Shown here: positions 46,490-54,548 of the stretch, one piece after another | Layout of the letters: the number at the start of each line of letters is the position of its first letter | Position numbering within the stretch: position 1 is the first letter of the stretch | Notes under the pieces: generated by a model | Seen by the model: only the letters and a program-made list of their open reading frames with translations | Databases searched by the model: none | What the model was told of the DNA's origin: nothing | Made by a program: the position numbers and the translations under genes | Assembly: GCF_020179475.1 (NCBI RefSeq) | Contig: NZ_JAILXZ010000001.1 | Location: 682,001-746,000, forward strand | Origin: Novosphingobium huizhouense | GTDB taxonomy: Bacteria > Pseudomonadota > Alphaproteobacteria > Sphingomonadales > Sphingomonadaceae | Direction of reading: 5' to 3' | DNA length: 64,000 nt

Positions 46490-46794
46490 GGTGAATCTCC
46501 TCGTGGTTCTGGTGATGACCGCGTGCCGCCCGCGACCCGTTCGCGCCGGCACCCGCTTGTCCCTCCAATGCCGCGCCAAACCCGCCGTTCCCGCACCAGC
46601 ACCCGGGGGCAAGGCGCTGCGCCCGCCCGCGCCGCGCCTGCGCCGAACCGAGTGGCCGCCGCCGCGCCCTGCGCTTGCCCGCGTTACGGCGGTGGAAAAC
46701 CCTCAGCCTGCCCGCGCGGGAAGCCCGCGCCCGCTTTCACCGCCGCCCCGCACACCCTACATTCCCACCGCTGATTCCAAGAGGACCCGGACCC

Positions 46795-47850
46795 ATGCCC
46801 CTTCTCGAAGCCCGCAAGACCTACAAGCCCTTCGAATATCCCTGGGCCTACGAGTTCTGGAAGCGCCAGCAGCAGATCCACTGGATGCCGGAAGAAGTGC
46901 CGCTGGGCGAGGATTGCCGCGACTGGGCGCAGAAGATCAGCGAGCACGAACGCAACCTGCTAACGCAGATCTTCCGCTTCTTCACCCAGGCCGACGTCGA
47001 GGTGCAGGATTGCTACCACGAAAAGTACGGCCGCGTGTTCAAGCCGACCGAGGTCAAGATGATGCTCGCCGCCTTCTCCAACATGGAGACGGTGCACATC
47101 GCCGCCTACTCGCACCTGCTCGACACCATCGGCATGCCCGAAAGCGAATACGGCATGTTCCTCGAGTACGAGGAGATGAAGGCCAAGCACGATTACCTGC
47201 AGCTGTTCGGCGTCGAAACCGACGAAGACATCGCCCGCACCCTCGCCATGTTCGGCGGCTTCACCGAAGGGCTCCAGCTCTTCGCGAGCTTCGCCATGCT
47301 GATGAACTTCCCCCGCTTCAACAAGATGAAGGGCATGGGCCAGATCGTCAGCTGGTCGGTGCGCGATGAATCGCTCCACTGCGAAGGCATCACCCGCCTG
47401 TTCCACGCCTTCGTTCAGGAGCGCGGCTGCCTGACCAAGGCGGTGAAGGAAGACATCATCGACTGCTGCCAGAAGACCGTCCGGCTCGAGGACGCCTTCA
47501 TCGATCTCGCCTTCGAGCAGGGCCCCGTGCCCGGCATGAGCCCCAAGGAAATCAAGCGCTACATCCGCTACATCGCCGACTGGCGCCTGGGCCAACTGGG
47601 CTTCCAGCCGATCTACATGATCGAGGACCACCCGCTCCCCTGGCTCGCCCCGCTGCTCAACGGCGTGGAACACGCCAACTTCTTCGAAACCCGCGCCACC
47701 GAATATTCCAAGGCCGCCACCCGCGGCAACTGGAACGACGTCTGGTCGAGCTTCGATTCCCGCCGCAAGGCCAAGACCGCCGCCAACGAACCCACCACCG
47801 AAGAAGCCGACGTCGACATGTTCGGCGCGGCTGGGATTGCGGCCGAATAA
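46795..47850 (+). CDS. nrdB: Class I ribonucleotide reductase small subunit NrdB
   Basis: This 351-residue diiron-oxo protein makes the radical used by NrdA. Metal ligands and the radical tyrosine sit in ETVHIAAYSHLL as E98, H101 and Y105; an earlier Asp or Glu is in FFTQADVEVQD near residue 65, and later ligands lie in RDESLHCEG. The C-terminal acidic tail (TTEEADVDMFGAA) ends in a docking peptide for NrdA. The presence of the Tyr indicates class Ia rather than the tyrosine-lacking Ic type. ATG 46795 begins the family N-terminus MPLLEARKTYKPFEYPWAYE. No operon with nrdA. Confidence 0.94.
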   Translation: MPLLEARKTYKPFEYPWAYEFWKRQQQIHWMPEEVPLGEDCRDWAQKISEHERNLLTQIFRFFTQADVEVQDCYHEKYGRVFKPTEVKMMLAAFSNMETVHIAAYSHLLDTIGMPESEYGMFLEYEEMKAKHDYLQLFGVETDEDIARTLAMFGGFTEGLQLFASFAMLMNFPRFNKMKGMGQIVSWSVRDESLHCEGITRLFHAFVQERGCLTKAVKEDIIDCCQKTVRLEDAFIDLAFEQGPVPGMSPKEIKRYIRYIADWRLGQLGFQPIYMIEDHPLPWLAPLLNGVEHANFFETRATEYSKAATRGNWNDVWSSFDSRRKAKTAANEPTTEEADVDMFGAAGIAAE

Positions 47851-47896
47851 CCACCACGACCCCGCGCGCCCTGCCCGCGCCCCTCTCTTACGCGTC

Positions 47897-47917
47897 ACCC
47901 CGGACTTGATCCGGGGT
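47897..47917. repeat. Intergenic palindrome ACCCCGGA-CTTGA-TCCGGGGT
   Basis: 8-bp arms and a 5-bp loop. The motif CCCCGGACTTGATCCGGGG is a recurrent alphaproteobacterial intergenic palindrome, as I recall it. It lies 46 bp after the nrdB stop and may double as a terminator. Confidence 0.75.
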
Positions 47918-47962
47918 CCCGCTTCTTGAGGTTCGGGCAGAGGCAGGAACAAAGGGATTGAT

Positions 47963-48317
47963 GCGAGGGGCACAGCCCCTCGCGCTCCCATTGATGGCCG
48001 CCTTGCGCGCGATCTCTACTACGCCCCGCTTAACTTGCCCGACAAAATCATGCGGGAGCTTCCCGCCGATCCTCCCCTGGAAGGGGAGGGGGACCACCCG
48101 CAGGGTGGTGGAGGGGTACCGCGCAGCACCTGCCGGCGAAGAAAAAGGACGATCCTTCGACAAGCTCAGGATGGACGGGAAAGAGCTGACCGAACGTGAC
48201 TCCGCAGCCCTGCGTCCTTCCTTCGGCGCAACCCCCGAAGCCCCCCGCACCCCGCGCCGCATCCGCAAGGCCAAAGCCGGAAGACGTCCCGGGAGCGCGA
48301 GGGGCCATGCCCCTCGC
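47963..48317. repeat. Inverted pair of hairpin elements flanking other palindromes
   Basis: Arms GCGAGGGGC/GCCCCTCGC form a hairpin at 47963-47983 (loop ACA) and again at 48297-48317 (loop CAT). The flanks (GCGCTCCC after the first, GGGAGCGC before the second) show that the copies are in opposite orientation. Between them lie CCTCCCCT-GGA-AGGGGAGG (48071-48089), ACCACCC-GCA-GGGTGGT (48093-48109) and ATCCT...AGGAT (48152-48172). These are typical sphingomonad intergenic repeats; no gene is supported here. Confidence 0.7.
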
Positions 48318-48380
48318 ACCTACCTTCTCTTCCTTCTCCGCGCTCTCTGCGATTCCTGCGCGAACCCTCCCCAACCCATC

Positions 48381-48409
48381 TTGACACGACTAACCATATA
48401 GGTTATACG
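48381..48409 (+). promoter_or_regulatory. Near-consensus promoter TTGACA-N17-TATACG
   Basis: TTGACA at 48381-48386 is a perfect -35, and TATACG at 48404-48409 matches 4 of 6 positions of the -10 with an ideal 17-bp spacer. It reads rightward into the orphan block and toward the antisense strand of thiSG. It is the best sigma-70-like promoter in the window. Confidence 0.6.
48391..48405. promoter_or_regulatory. Perfect operator palindrome TAACC-ATATA-GGTTA
   Basis: The 5-bp arms are perfect and the site lies between the -35 and -10 elements, an ideal place for a dimeric repressor. The form resembles operators of small winged-helix repressors such as ArsR-type proteins, but the binding protein is unknown. 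Confidence 0.6.
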
Positions 48410-48930
48410 CCACCCCACGGACCGGGAGCGGCATGGCCGGCTTGCTCTTCGCTCCTTCGGGGTTGCGCCCATGCGGCAAGGCCCCGACGCGACCGGCGCG
48501 GGTCGGCGCTGCGGGAAGCCGGATCTCTCACCAGATGCGGCGAGCGAGGGCGTTAAGCCCCAAGTCCCGGGCACAAACCCAGCCAGTGCAACGGACGGGC
48601 GGATGTGGTGCGGCGGTCCAGCCGCGTGGCAGCGCTCCCATGAAGTCCGGTTCCGGTCCGGCCTGGCCCCCTCGCGCGGCCCTGCTTATCCCGGAACTTA
48701 TCCTTAGGGACTCGCTACGGACCCGATGCGGCACGCGAGCCGTCGCAAGGGATACGAGCCCCCGTCCGAACAAGGCCGAGCCGTGCGGGATCCAACGCCC
48801 CGCCGGCCACTCGCCACAGCGTTCACCGCCCTCCTTCGCGCAGCGCCAGGCAATGGCGCCCGCGCCGGTCGCGCAGGTCCGTGCCCGTTTCCCCAAGGCA
48901 TTAGGTCCGGGTTCGCCGCCGGATGTCGGG
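48410..48930 (+). other. Orphan GC-rich block of unknown nature
   Basis: This stretch of roughly 520 bp downstream of the promoter has no reading frame that looks like a protein: every frame gives Arg/Ala/Pro/Ser-rich sequence of the kind produced by GC-rich DNA. It has several potential stems (for example CGCGGCACGCGAGCCG-like segments near 48,730). It could be a structured noncoding RNA, an eroded group II intron piece, or a dead gene. I cannot choose between them. Confidence 0.4.
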
Positions 48931-48990
48931 GCGTGGGCCTCAGATCGGCCCGGCAAGCGGGCGTGGGTCTCAGATGAGTCCGGCAAGCGG
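48931..48990. repeat. 30-bp tandem duplication covering the 3' end of thiSG
   Basis: Two 30-bp copies occupy 48931-48960 and 48961-48990, differing at about five positions. The copy nearest the gene contains the thiSG stop and the codons for its last residues; the outer copy would repeat PLAGxI and a stop. Confidence 0.85.
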
Positions 48991-49986
48991 ACTGGAGGGA
49001 TCGGCGTACTTGCGCGTGGCCATGCGCCCGGCGCGGTAGGCGGCGCGGCCGGCTTCGACCGCCAGCTTCATCGCGCGGGCCATCCGCAGCGGGTCCTTGG
49101 CCTCGGCGATGGCGGTGTTCATCAGCACGCCGTCGCAGCCCAGTTCCATCGCCACCGCCGCATCGCTCGCCGTGCCGACGCCGGCATCGACCAGCACCGG
49201 CACCTTGGCGCCTTCGACGATCAGGCGGATGGTCACGCGGTTCTGGATGCCGAGGCCCGAGCCGATCGGCGCGCCCAGCGGCATCACCGCGACCGCGCCT
49301 GCATCTTCCAGCTGCTTCGCCGCGATCGGATCGTCGGTGCAATAGACCATCGGCGCGAAGCCTTCCTTGGCCAGCACTTCGGTGGCGCGGATGGTTTCGA
49401 CCATGTTGGGGTAGAGCGTCTTTGCCTCGCCCAGCACTTCGAGCTTGACCAGGTCCCAGCCGCCCGCCTCGCGCGCGAGGCGCAGCGTGCGGATGGCGTC
49501 TTCGGCGGTAAAGCAGCCGGCGGTGTTGGGCAGGTAGGTGATCTTCCTGGGGTCGATGAAGTCGGTCAGCATCGGCGCCTTTGGGTCCGAGACGTTGACC
49601 CGGCGCACGGCGACGGTGACGATCTCGGCGCCCGACGCTTCGACCGCGGCGGCGTTCTGGGCGAAGTCCTTGTACTTGCCGGTGCCGACGATCAGGCGCG
49701 AGCGGAACGTGCGGCCCGCCACGGTCCAGGTATCGTCGTCGTCCGGCCCGGTGTCGCCCTGGCCGCCGCCGACGAAGTGCACGATCTCGAGCACGTCGCC
49801 GTCGGCCAGCGGCACTTGCGCCAGGGTCGAGCGCGGCGCGATCTCGCCGTTGCGCTCGACCGCGACCTTGGCCGGATCGAGTTCGAGGCTGCGCACGAGA
49901 TCGGCGATCGTGCCGGGCGCGGTGCGACGCGGCTCGCCGTTGACGGTGAGCGAGAGCAGGGCGGCGGGGGAGGGAGAGCTGGCCAT
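48970..49986 (-). CDS. thiSG: Fused ThiS-ThiG thiazole synthase
   Basis: This 338-residue protein joins two thiamine enzymes. Residues 1-75 are ThiS, the ubiquitin-like sulfur carrier, ending HFVGGGQG. After an acidic linker ([11 protein letters not shown]) ThiG begins ([19 protein letters not shown]), with catalytic Lys in [15 protein letters not shown] and the phosphate loops [16 protein letters not shown] and [13 protein letters not shown]. ThiG makes the thiazole phosphate from DXP, dehydroglycine and sulfur on ThiS. In a fusion the ThiS Gly-Gly is not free, so cleavage or a different sulfur route is implied. merC lies 63 bp upstream on the same strand. Confidence 0.9.
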   Translation of the reverse strand: MASSPSPAALLSLTVNGEPRRTAPGTIADLVRSLELDPAKVAVERNGEIAPRSTLAQVPLADGDVLEIVHFVGGGQGDTGPDDDDTWTVAGRTFRSRLIVGTGKYKDFAQNAAAVEASGAEIVTVAVRRVNVSDPKAPMLTDFIDPRKITYLPNTAGCFTAEDAIRTLRLAREAGGWDLVKLEVLGEAKTLYPNMVETIRATEVLAKEGFAPMVYCTDDPIAAKQLEDAGAVAVMPLGAPIGSGLGIQNRVTIRLIVEGAKVPVLVDAGVGTASDAAVAMELGCDGVLMNTAIAEAKDPLRMARAMKLAVEAGRAAYRAGRMATRKYADPSSPLAGLI

Positions 49987-50049
49987 GCGCGCCGATGTAG
50001 CGCCGCGCTGCCGGGGCGCAAGGGCGCTAAAAGGACAGCGGCCCGCCGA

Positions 50050-50421
50050 TCAGCAGCTGCGGCGCAGGTTGATCACGTGCGCGCAGGCGACGAGCACCAC
50101 GCCGATGATCGTCAGCAGCGCCTCGCCGCGGCCGTGGTCGACCAGCACCGCGCCCAGCATCAGCGCGAGGCCGCTCGCGCCGATCGCCAGCGGCAGGCGG
50201 TGGCCGTGGCGCAGCGCGGCAAGGCCGATCGTGCTCGCGCCGACGAGCAGCGCCAGCACCAGGCCGATGCGGTGGATCGCCGGGTCGAGCAGCACCCCGC
50301 CGCCGAGGCCGAGCACGCCGACGAGGAACAGCCCGGCGAGGCAATGGATCAGGCACAGCCCCGAAAGGAGCACGCCGAACCGGTCGAGCCGGGCACGCAG
50401 GGCGGGGAGGGCGGAAGGCAT
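50050..50421 (-). CDS. MerC-family membrane protein, Zur-controlled candidate
   Basis: This 123-residue four-helix membrane protein belongs to the MerC domain family. A Cys pair in the second helix start (GLCLIHCLAG) is in the MerC metal-binding position, and a His-rich loop (RHGHRLPL) and a terminal Cys (RRSC) follow. MerC of Tn21 carries mercury inward, but chromosomal copies without mer genes often track zinc or iron. A Zur-like palindrome lies 16 bp upstream. ATG 50421 is the first sensible start; longer frames run through ctaA antisense. Confidence 0.75.
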   Translation of the reverse strand: MPSALPALRARLDRFGVLLSGLCLIHCLAGLFLVGVLGLGGGVLLDPAIHRIGLVLALLVGASTIGLAALRHGHRLPLAIGASGLALMLGAVLVDHGRGEALLTIIGVVLVACAHVINLRRSC

Positions 50422-50436
50422 CGCGCAGACCGATAT

Positions 50437-50453
50437 ATGTAACACTATAACAT
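50437..50453 (-). promoter_or_regulatory. Zur-like palindrome ATGTAACACTATAACAT
   Basis: Six of eight base pairs of the dyad match, around a centre resembling the proteobacterial Zur consensus ATGTTATA-N-TATAACAT. It sits 16 bp before the merC start in a small AT-rich island and would allow repression by zinc. The site also lies 110 bp from the divergent ctaA start. Confidence 0.5.
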
Positions 50454-50562
50454 CACGCAATGGCCTAAGTGGATTCCCGTCCGGTCGCCCAAATCGGCGC
50501 GCGCCCGTTTGCCCCCCGATACCGCTTGCGATTCGCGGCAGGCAGTCGCAGAGCGCCGCGCC

Positions 50563-51609
50563 ATGGACAGCGCCCTCCGACCCGCCCCCCTTGCCCTTGC
50601 TCGCTGGCTCTTCGTCGTCGCGGCGATGGTGCTCGGCATCGTCGTCGTCGGCGGGATCACCCGGCTCACCGAATCGGGCGTCTCGATCACCGAATGGAAC
50701 GTCGTCTCGGGCACGCTGCCGCCGCTGACCGAGGCGGCCTGGGCTGCCGAATTCGCCAAGTATCGCCAGACGCCGCAGTACATCCTCGTCAACGGCCCGG
50801 CGGGAATTACGCTCGCCACCTACAAGTTCATCTTCTTCTGGGAGTGGGTCCACCGCCTGCTCGCGCGCACGATCGGCGTGGTCTTCGCCCTGCCGCTCGT
50901 CTGGTTCTGGATGCGCGGGCGCATCCCCGAAGGCTACAAGCCGCGCCTGCTCGCGCTGCTCGCGCTGGGCGCGTTGCAGGGCGCGGTCGGCTGGTGGATG
51001 GTCAAGTCGGGCATCGTCCACGACATCAAGGTCAGCCACTTCCGTCTCGCCGCGCACCTGCTCGTCGCGCTGACGACGCTCTCCGGCCTCGTCTGGACCG
51101 CGCTCGACCTGCGCGCCCTGCATCGGGGGAGCCCGCGCGCGCGGCTGACCGGGCTTGCCGCGCTGGCACTCGGCGTGCTCGGCGTCCAGCTGCTGTGGGG
51201 TGCGCTCACCGCGGGCCTGCGCGCCGGGGTGACGGCGGGCGCGGGCTGGTTCAACTGGGACGCCTGGCCGCTGATGCAGGGCGCATTCGTGCCCGCCGGG
51301 ATCGACTGGGCGCGGGGTGCGCGCCATGCCCTGCTGTCCGATCCGTTCCTCGTGCCCTTCATCCACCGCTGGTGGGCCTGGGGCGTGGTCGCGGTGCTCG
51401 TCGTGCTCGCGCGCAAGGTGCGCCGCACGCGCCGCGCCGCTTCGGTCGCGATCCATGCCGCCTTCGGCACGCAGATCCTGCTCGGCATCGCCACGGTCTG
51501 GAGCGGCGTGGCGATCTGGCTCGGCGTGCTGCACCAGCTGACCGGCGCGCTGCTGCTGGTCGCGACGACCTGGGGCGCGCACATCGCGGGCCGCAGATCG
51601 GCCGCCTGA
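50563..51609 (+). CDS. ctaA: Heme A synthase CtaA (COX15)
   Basis: This 348-residue membrane enzyme oxidises the C8 methyl of heme O to the formyl of heme A for cytochrome c oxidase. It has eight helices and the four heme-ligand His segments: WEWVHRLLARTIG near residue 107, KVSHFRLAAHLLVAL near 170, HRWWAWG near 268 and GVLHQLTGALLL near 330. The loop SGVSITEWNVVSGTLPP and GLRAGVTAGAGWFNWDAWPLMQG are COX15 signatures of the alphaproteobacterial type. ATG 50563 (MDSALRP) is preferred over 50509. Confidence 0.93.
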   Translation: MDSALRPAPLALARWLFVVAAMVLGIVVVGGITRLTESGVSITEWNVVSGTLPPLTEAAWAAEFAKYRQTPQYILVNGPAGITLATYKFIFFWEWVHRLLARTIGVVFALPLVWFWMRGRIPEGYKPRLLALLALGALQGAVGWWMVKSGIVHDIKVSHFRLAAHLLVALTTLSGLVWTALDLRALHRGSPRARLTGLAALALGVLGVQLLWGALTAGLRAGVTAGAGWFNWDAWPLMQGAFVPAGIDWARGARHALLSDPFLVPFIHRWWAWGVVAVLVVLARKVRRTRRAASVAIHAAFGTQILLGIATVWSGVAIWLGVLHQLTGALLLVATTWGAHIAGRRSAA

Positions 51610-51616
51610 AACCCTT

Positions 51617-51634
51617 GCGGTATCATTTTACCGC
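51617..51634. other. Hairpin GCGGTA-TCATTT-TACCGC before rplM
   Basis: A 6-bp perfect stem lies 8 bp after the ctaA stop. A TTGACT element (51656) in this 140-bp gap may be the -35 of the ribosomal protein promoter. The hairpin lacks a T-run and may cap the ctaA transcript. Confidence 0.4.
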
Positions 51635-51749
51635 TTCGGAAAGCCGCCCGAAAGCTTGACTTGTCGCGCGCTTTCCAACAAAGGCGCGCTTCCTCGTCGC
51701 GCCGGGCCGATGCCCGCATGCGGCGTACCCGATTCTTAAGGACCCAGCC

Positions 51750-52229
51750 ATGAAGGCTCTCAGCAAGGTCACCCGGTCGATCAAGCCGGCCGAGGTGGAA
51801 AAGAAGTGGCATCTGATCGATGCCGAAGGCCTGGTGGTCGGCCGCCTGGCCGTCATCGTCGCCAATCTCCTGCGCGGCAAGCACAAGCCGAGCTTCACCC
51901 CGCACGTCGATTGCGGCGACCACGTCGTCGTGATCAACGCCGACAAGGTGAAGTTCACCGGCAACAAGCTCAAGGACAAGGTGTACTACAAGCACACCGG
52001 TTATGCCGGCGGCATCAAGGAAGTGACCGCAGCCAAGGTGCTCGAAGGCCGCTTCCCCGAGCGCGTGCTCGAAAAGGCGGTCGAGCGCATGATCCCGCGC
52101 GGCCCCCTCGGCCGTGCGCAGATGCGCGCGCTGCACCTCTATGCCGGCGCGGAACACCCGCATGCCGGTACCCAGCCCGAAGCGTTCGACGTCGCTTCGT
52201 TGAACCGCAAGAACAAGGTGGGTGCATAA
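51750..52229 (+). CDS. rplM: 50S ribosomal protein L13
   Basis: This 159-residue early-assembly protein of the large subunit is complete: [50 protein letters not shown] (seen as separate family blocks), [13 protein letters not shown] and [22 protein letters not shown]. It is longer by about 17 residues than E. coli L13, as is common in alphaproteobacteria. rpsI follows after 4 bp, the universal order. Confidence 0.97.
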   Translation: MKALSKVTRSIKPAEVEKKWHLIDAEGLVVGRLAVIVANLLRGKHKPSFTPHVDCGDHVVVINADKVKFTGNKLKDKVYYKHTGYAGGIKEVTAAKVLEGRFPERVLEKAVERMIPRGPLGRAQMRALHLYAGAEHPHAGTQPEAFDVASLNRKNKVGA

Positions 52230-52233
52230 AGCC

Positions 52234-52770
52234 ATGTCCGACACCGATACCGTTTCGAGCCTGGCGGATCTGAAGACCCTCACCGCCAATGCCCCCGCTC
52301 CGGCCGCTGCCGCCGCCGACGCCGATGCGCCGGTCGTCCCGGCCGCGCCCACCGCGCCGCTGCGCGAGCGTGAAGTCGACGCCCAGGGCCGTTCCTACGC
52401 CACCGGCCGCCGCAAGGACGCCGTCGCCCGCGTGTGGCTCAAGCCCGGTTCGGGCAAGGTCACCGTCAACGGCCGCGACCAGGAAGTCTACTTCGCCCGT
52501 CCGACCCTGCGCCTGGTGATCAACCAGCCGTTCCAGGTCGCCGGCCGCGAAGGCCAGTACGACATCGTCTGCACCGTCAAGGGTGGCGGTCTTTCGGGCC
52601 AGGCCGGCGCGGTCAAGCACGGCATCGCCCAGGCGCTGTCGAAGTTCGAGCCCGCCCTGCGCGGCGCGGTCAAGGCCGCCGGCTTCCTCACCCGCGACCC
52701 GCGCGTCGTCGAACGCAAGAAGTACGGCCGCGCCAAGGCCCGCCGCAGCTTCCAGTTCAGCAAGCGCTGA
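52234..52770 (+). CDS. rpsI: 30S ribosomal protein S9 with N-terminal extension
   Basis: This 178-residue protein carries the S9 domain in residues about 48-178: [44 protein letters not shown] and the C-terminal [18 protein letters not shown] that reaches the P site. The first 47 residues (Ala/Pro/Asp-rich, [21 protein letters not shown]) are an extension that E. coli S9 (130 residues) lacks and is probably disordered. ATG 52234 lies 4 bp after the rplM stop; ATG 52222 would overlap rplM. Confidence 0.96.
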   Translation: MSDTDTVSSLADLKTLTANAPAPAAAAADADAPVVPAAPTAPLREREVDAQGRSYATGRRKDAVARVWLKPGSGKVTVNGRDQEVYFARPTLRLVINQPFQVAGREGQYDIVCTVKGGGLSGQAGAVKHGIAQALSKFEPALRGAVKAAGFLTRDPRVVERKKYGRAKARRSFQFSKR

Positions 52771-52825
52771 TCCTCTCCTCTTTCGCCCGGCTGTCTGCGC
52801 GCCTGCGCAGCGCCGGGACGGCATC

Positions 52826-52859
52826 AAGGGCCGCGTCGTTCGTCGACGCGGCCCTTTTT
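52826..52859 (+). terminator. Strong intrinsic terminator after rpsI
   Basis: AAGGGCCGCGTCG pairs perfectly with CGACGCGGCCCTT over 13 bp with a 5-nt loop, then TTTTT. It is 56 bp past the rpsI stop. Confidence 0.95.
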
Positions 52860-52947
52860 GCTTGGCCGGCGCGCGGGACTTGTCACATTTCCGTCCGCAA
52901 CCGCGCATAAGTCGCTGCGGTCACGGGCAACGTCGGGGGGCGTGGGA

Positions 52948-53694
52948 ATGAGCGAAGCGGCAAGGACGACGGTGTTCTGCGCGGTCTGGCACAAGGATCC
53001 CGATCGCCACGCGCTGCTGCGCGCGCATCGCGCCAACCTTGCCGCGCAGACCCGCCCGGTCGAGGTGATCTACGTGTTCGACAACGGCGACGACGTGCCC
53101 GCCGACCTCGACGCGCGCACGATCCGCCTCGGCGAGCCGGTGACGATCTACGAGGCGTGGAACTTCGCGCTCGCCGGAGTGCGCACGCCCTTCGCGATGA
53201 ACCTCAACCTCGACGACCGGTTGTGCAGCGATGCGGTCGCGCAGATGGAGCGCGCGGCCGAGCGCGAGCAGGCGATGCTCGTCGGCGGCGACTGGAAGAT
53301 CTGCTTCGCCAAGGCCGAATGCGACGCCACCGGGCCCTGCCGCCCGGCGATCGACCTGCCGTTCGATCCCGCCTGGCCGCCGGCGCCGATGCCCGGGCGC
53401 AGCGTCCGCCTCGGCAGCGGCAGCGGCGATCGCGGCACGTTCGGCCCGGCCGTGCTGTGGCGGATGGACGTCCACCTGCGCCTGCCGCGCTATCCCTACC
53501 GCACCGCCGCCGGCGAACCGATCCGCAGCGTCGCCGACACCGTGTTCTGGTCGCTGGTCGACCAGCTGCAAATGAAGCGCACCCGCCTGCCGCTGATCGT
53601 CGGGCACTACCTTTCGCATCCTGCCGCCTAGGCCGAATTCCGCCACGGCGACGAGTTGTCGCGGCTCGCCGGGCAGCCGATCAGCCTGATCTGA
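52948..53694 (+). pseudogene. Glycosyltransferase-like gene interrupted by an in-frame amber codon
   Basis: The reading frame 52948-53631 gives 227 residues of a GT-A-like (family 2 type) glycosyltransferase: TTVFCAVWHKDPDRHALLRAH, VEVIYVFDNGDD, YEAWNFALAGVRTPFAMNLNLDDRL (a DxD-like site) and TFGPAVLWRMDVH. A TAG at 53629-53631 follows SHPAA. The same frame continues for 20 codons of strongly GC3-biased sequence (AEFRHGDELSRLAG...) to a TGA at 53692, 12 nt before the next ATG. This is best explained by a recent CAG-to-TAG change, leaving a product about 21 residues short that may still work. If amber is natural, the true protein ends at 53631. Confidence 0.65.
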
Positions 53695-53706
53695 GACCGC
53701 ACCGCC

Positions 53707-54456
53707 ATGCCTGCACCCGAACGCCTGCCGACCGTCAGCGTCGTCACCCCGACCTACCGCCGCCACAATTTCCTCGAGCAGCTGCTGCGCTGCGTGCGGC
53801 TGCAGGACTATCCGCGCGAACTGATCGAGGTGGTGATCCTCGACGACAGCCCGCGAGCGCCGGTGCTCCGGCCCGAATGGAAGGCCGACCTTGCCGTCCG
53901 CGTCGTCCACAGCGCCGCGCGCGTGCCGCTGGGCGAGAAGCGCAACCGGTTGCACCGCTATGCCGATGGCGAGGTGATCGTCTGCTTCGACGACGACGAC
54001 TGGTATCCGGCGCAGCGCATCCGCCACGCCGTCGAATCGCTCGCGGCGAGCGGGTTGCCGCTGGCGGGGTCGAGCGTGCTGCCGATCTGGTTCACCGCGA
54101 CCGGACGGATGGTCGCCTACGGGCCCTATGGCCCCAACCATTCGTGCAACGGCGCGCTCGCCTATACCCGCGACTACGCCCGCCGCCACAAGCACGACGC
54201 CGCCCGCGCCTCGGGCGAGGAGCCGGCCTTCACCAACGGCTTTACCGAGCCGATGGTCCAGCTCGATCCGGCGCGGACGATGCTGGCGCTCGCCCACGGG
54301 CGCAACACCGTGGCCAAGACCGAGGAAGGCGATATCCGCACGCCGCTGCCCAACGTCGTCGCGATGCCGTCGCTGCCGCAGGCGAGCTGGCGCGACTGGG
54401 TGACCGACGAGGACAGCCGCGCGTTCTATCGCCGCACCTTCGATCTTGCCGACTAG
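53707..54456 (+). CDS. Glycosyltransferase family 2 protein
   Basis: This 249-residue GT-A glycosyltransferase has TVSVVTPTYRRHNFLEQLL at the start, VVILDDSPRAP, LGEKRNRLHRYADGEVIVCFDDDDWYP with the metal-binding DDD, and NGALAYTRDYARRHK plus FTNGFTEPMVQLDP in the acceptor half. It likely transfers a sugar from a nucleotide donor to a surface or protein glycan. It lies 12 nt after the amber-interrupted gene's natural end and 92 bp before a TPR-glycosyltransferase gene. Confidence 0.82.
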   Translation: MPAPERLPTVSVVTPTYRRHNFLEQLLRCVRLQDYPRELIEVVILDDSPRAPVLRPEWKADLAVRVVHSAARVPLGEKRNRLHRYADGEVIVCFDDDDWYPAQRIRHAVESLAASGLPLAGSSVLPIWFTATGRMVAYGPYGPNHSCNGALAYTRDYARRHKHDAARASGEEPAFTNGFTEPMVQLDPARTMLALAHGRNTVAKTEEGDIRTPLPNVVAMPSLPQASWRDWVTDEDSRAFYRRTFDLAD

Positions 54457-54548
54457 GCGGTGACCCGGCGCCCGTCAGGTTCGTCACGTTCTTCACCTTC
54501 GTCACGTTCGCCACGAAGCCGCAACATCCCGGCGGCATTGCTTGGCCC

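Noticed and set aside
48410..48930. Group II intron, RNase P RNA, tmRNA or cobalamin riboswitch in the orphan block
   Set aside because: I could not find the diagnostic sequences of any of these classes (for example GAGGAAAGTCCGGGC of RNase P RNA or a convincing intron domain V). Kept only as a hypothesis.
48433..50442. 669-codon plus-strand frame from the orphan block through antisense thiSG
   Set aside because: The second half is antisense to thiSG and the first half is low-complexity Arg/Pro/Ala; more likely a non-coding transcript if anything.
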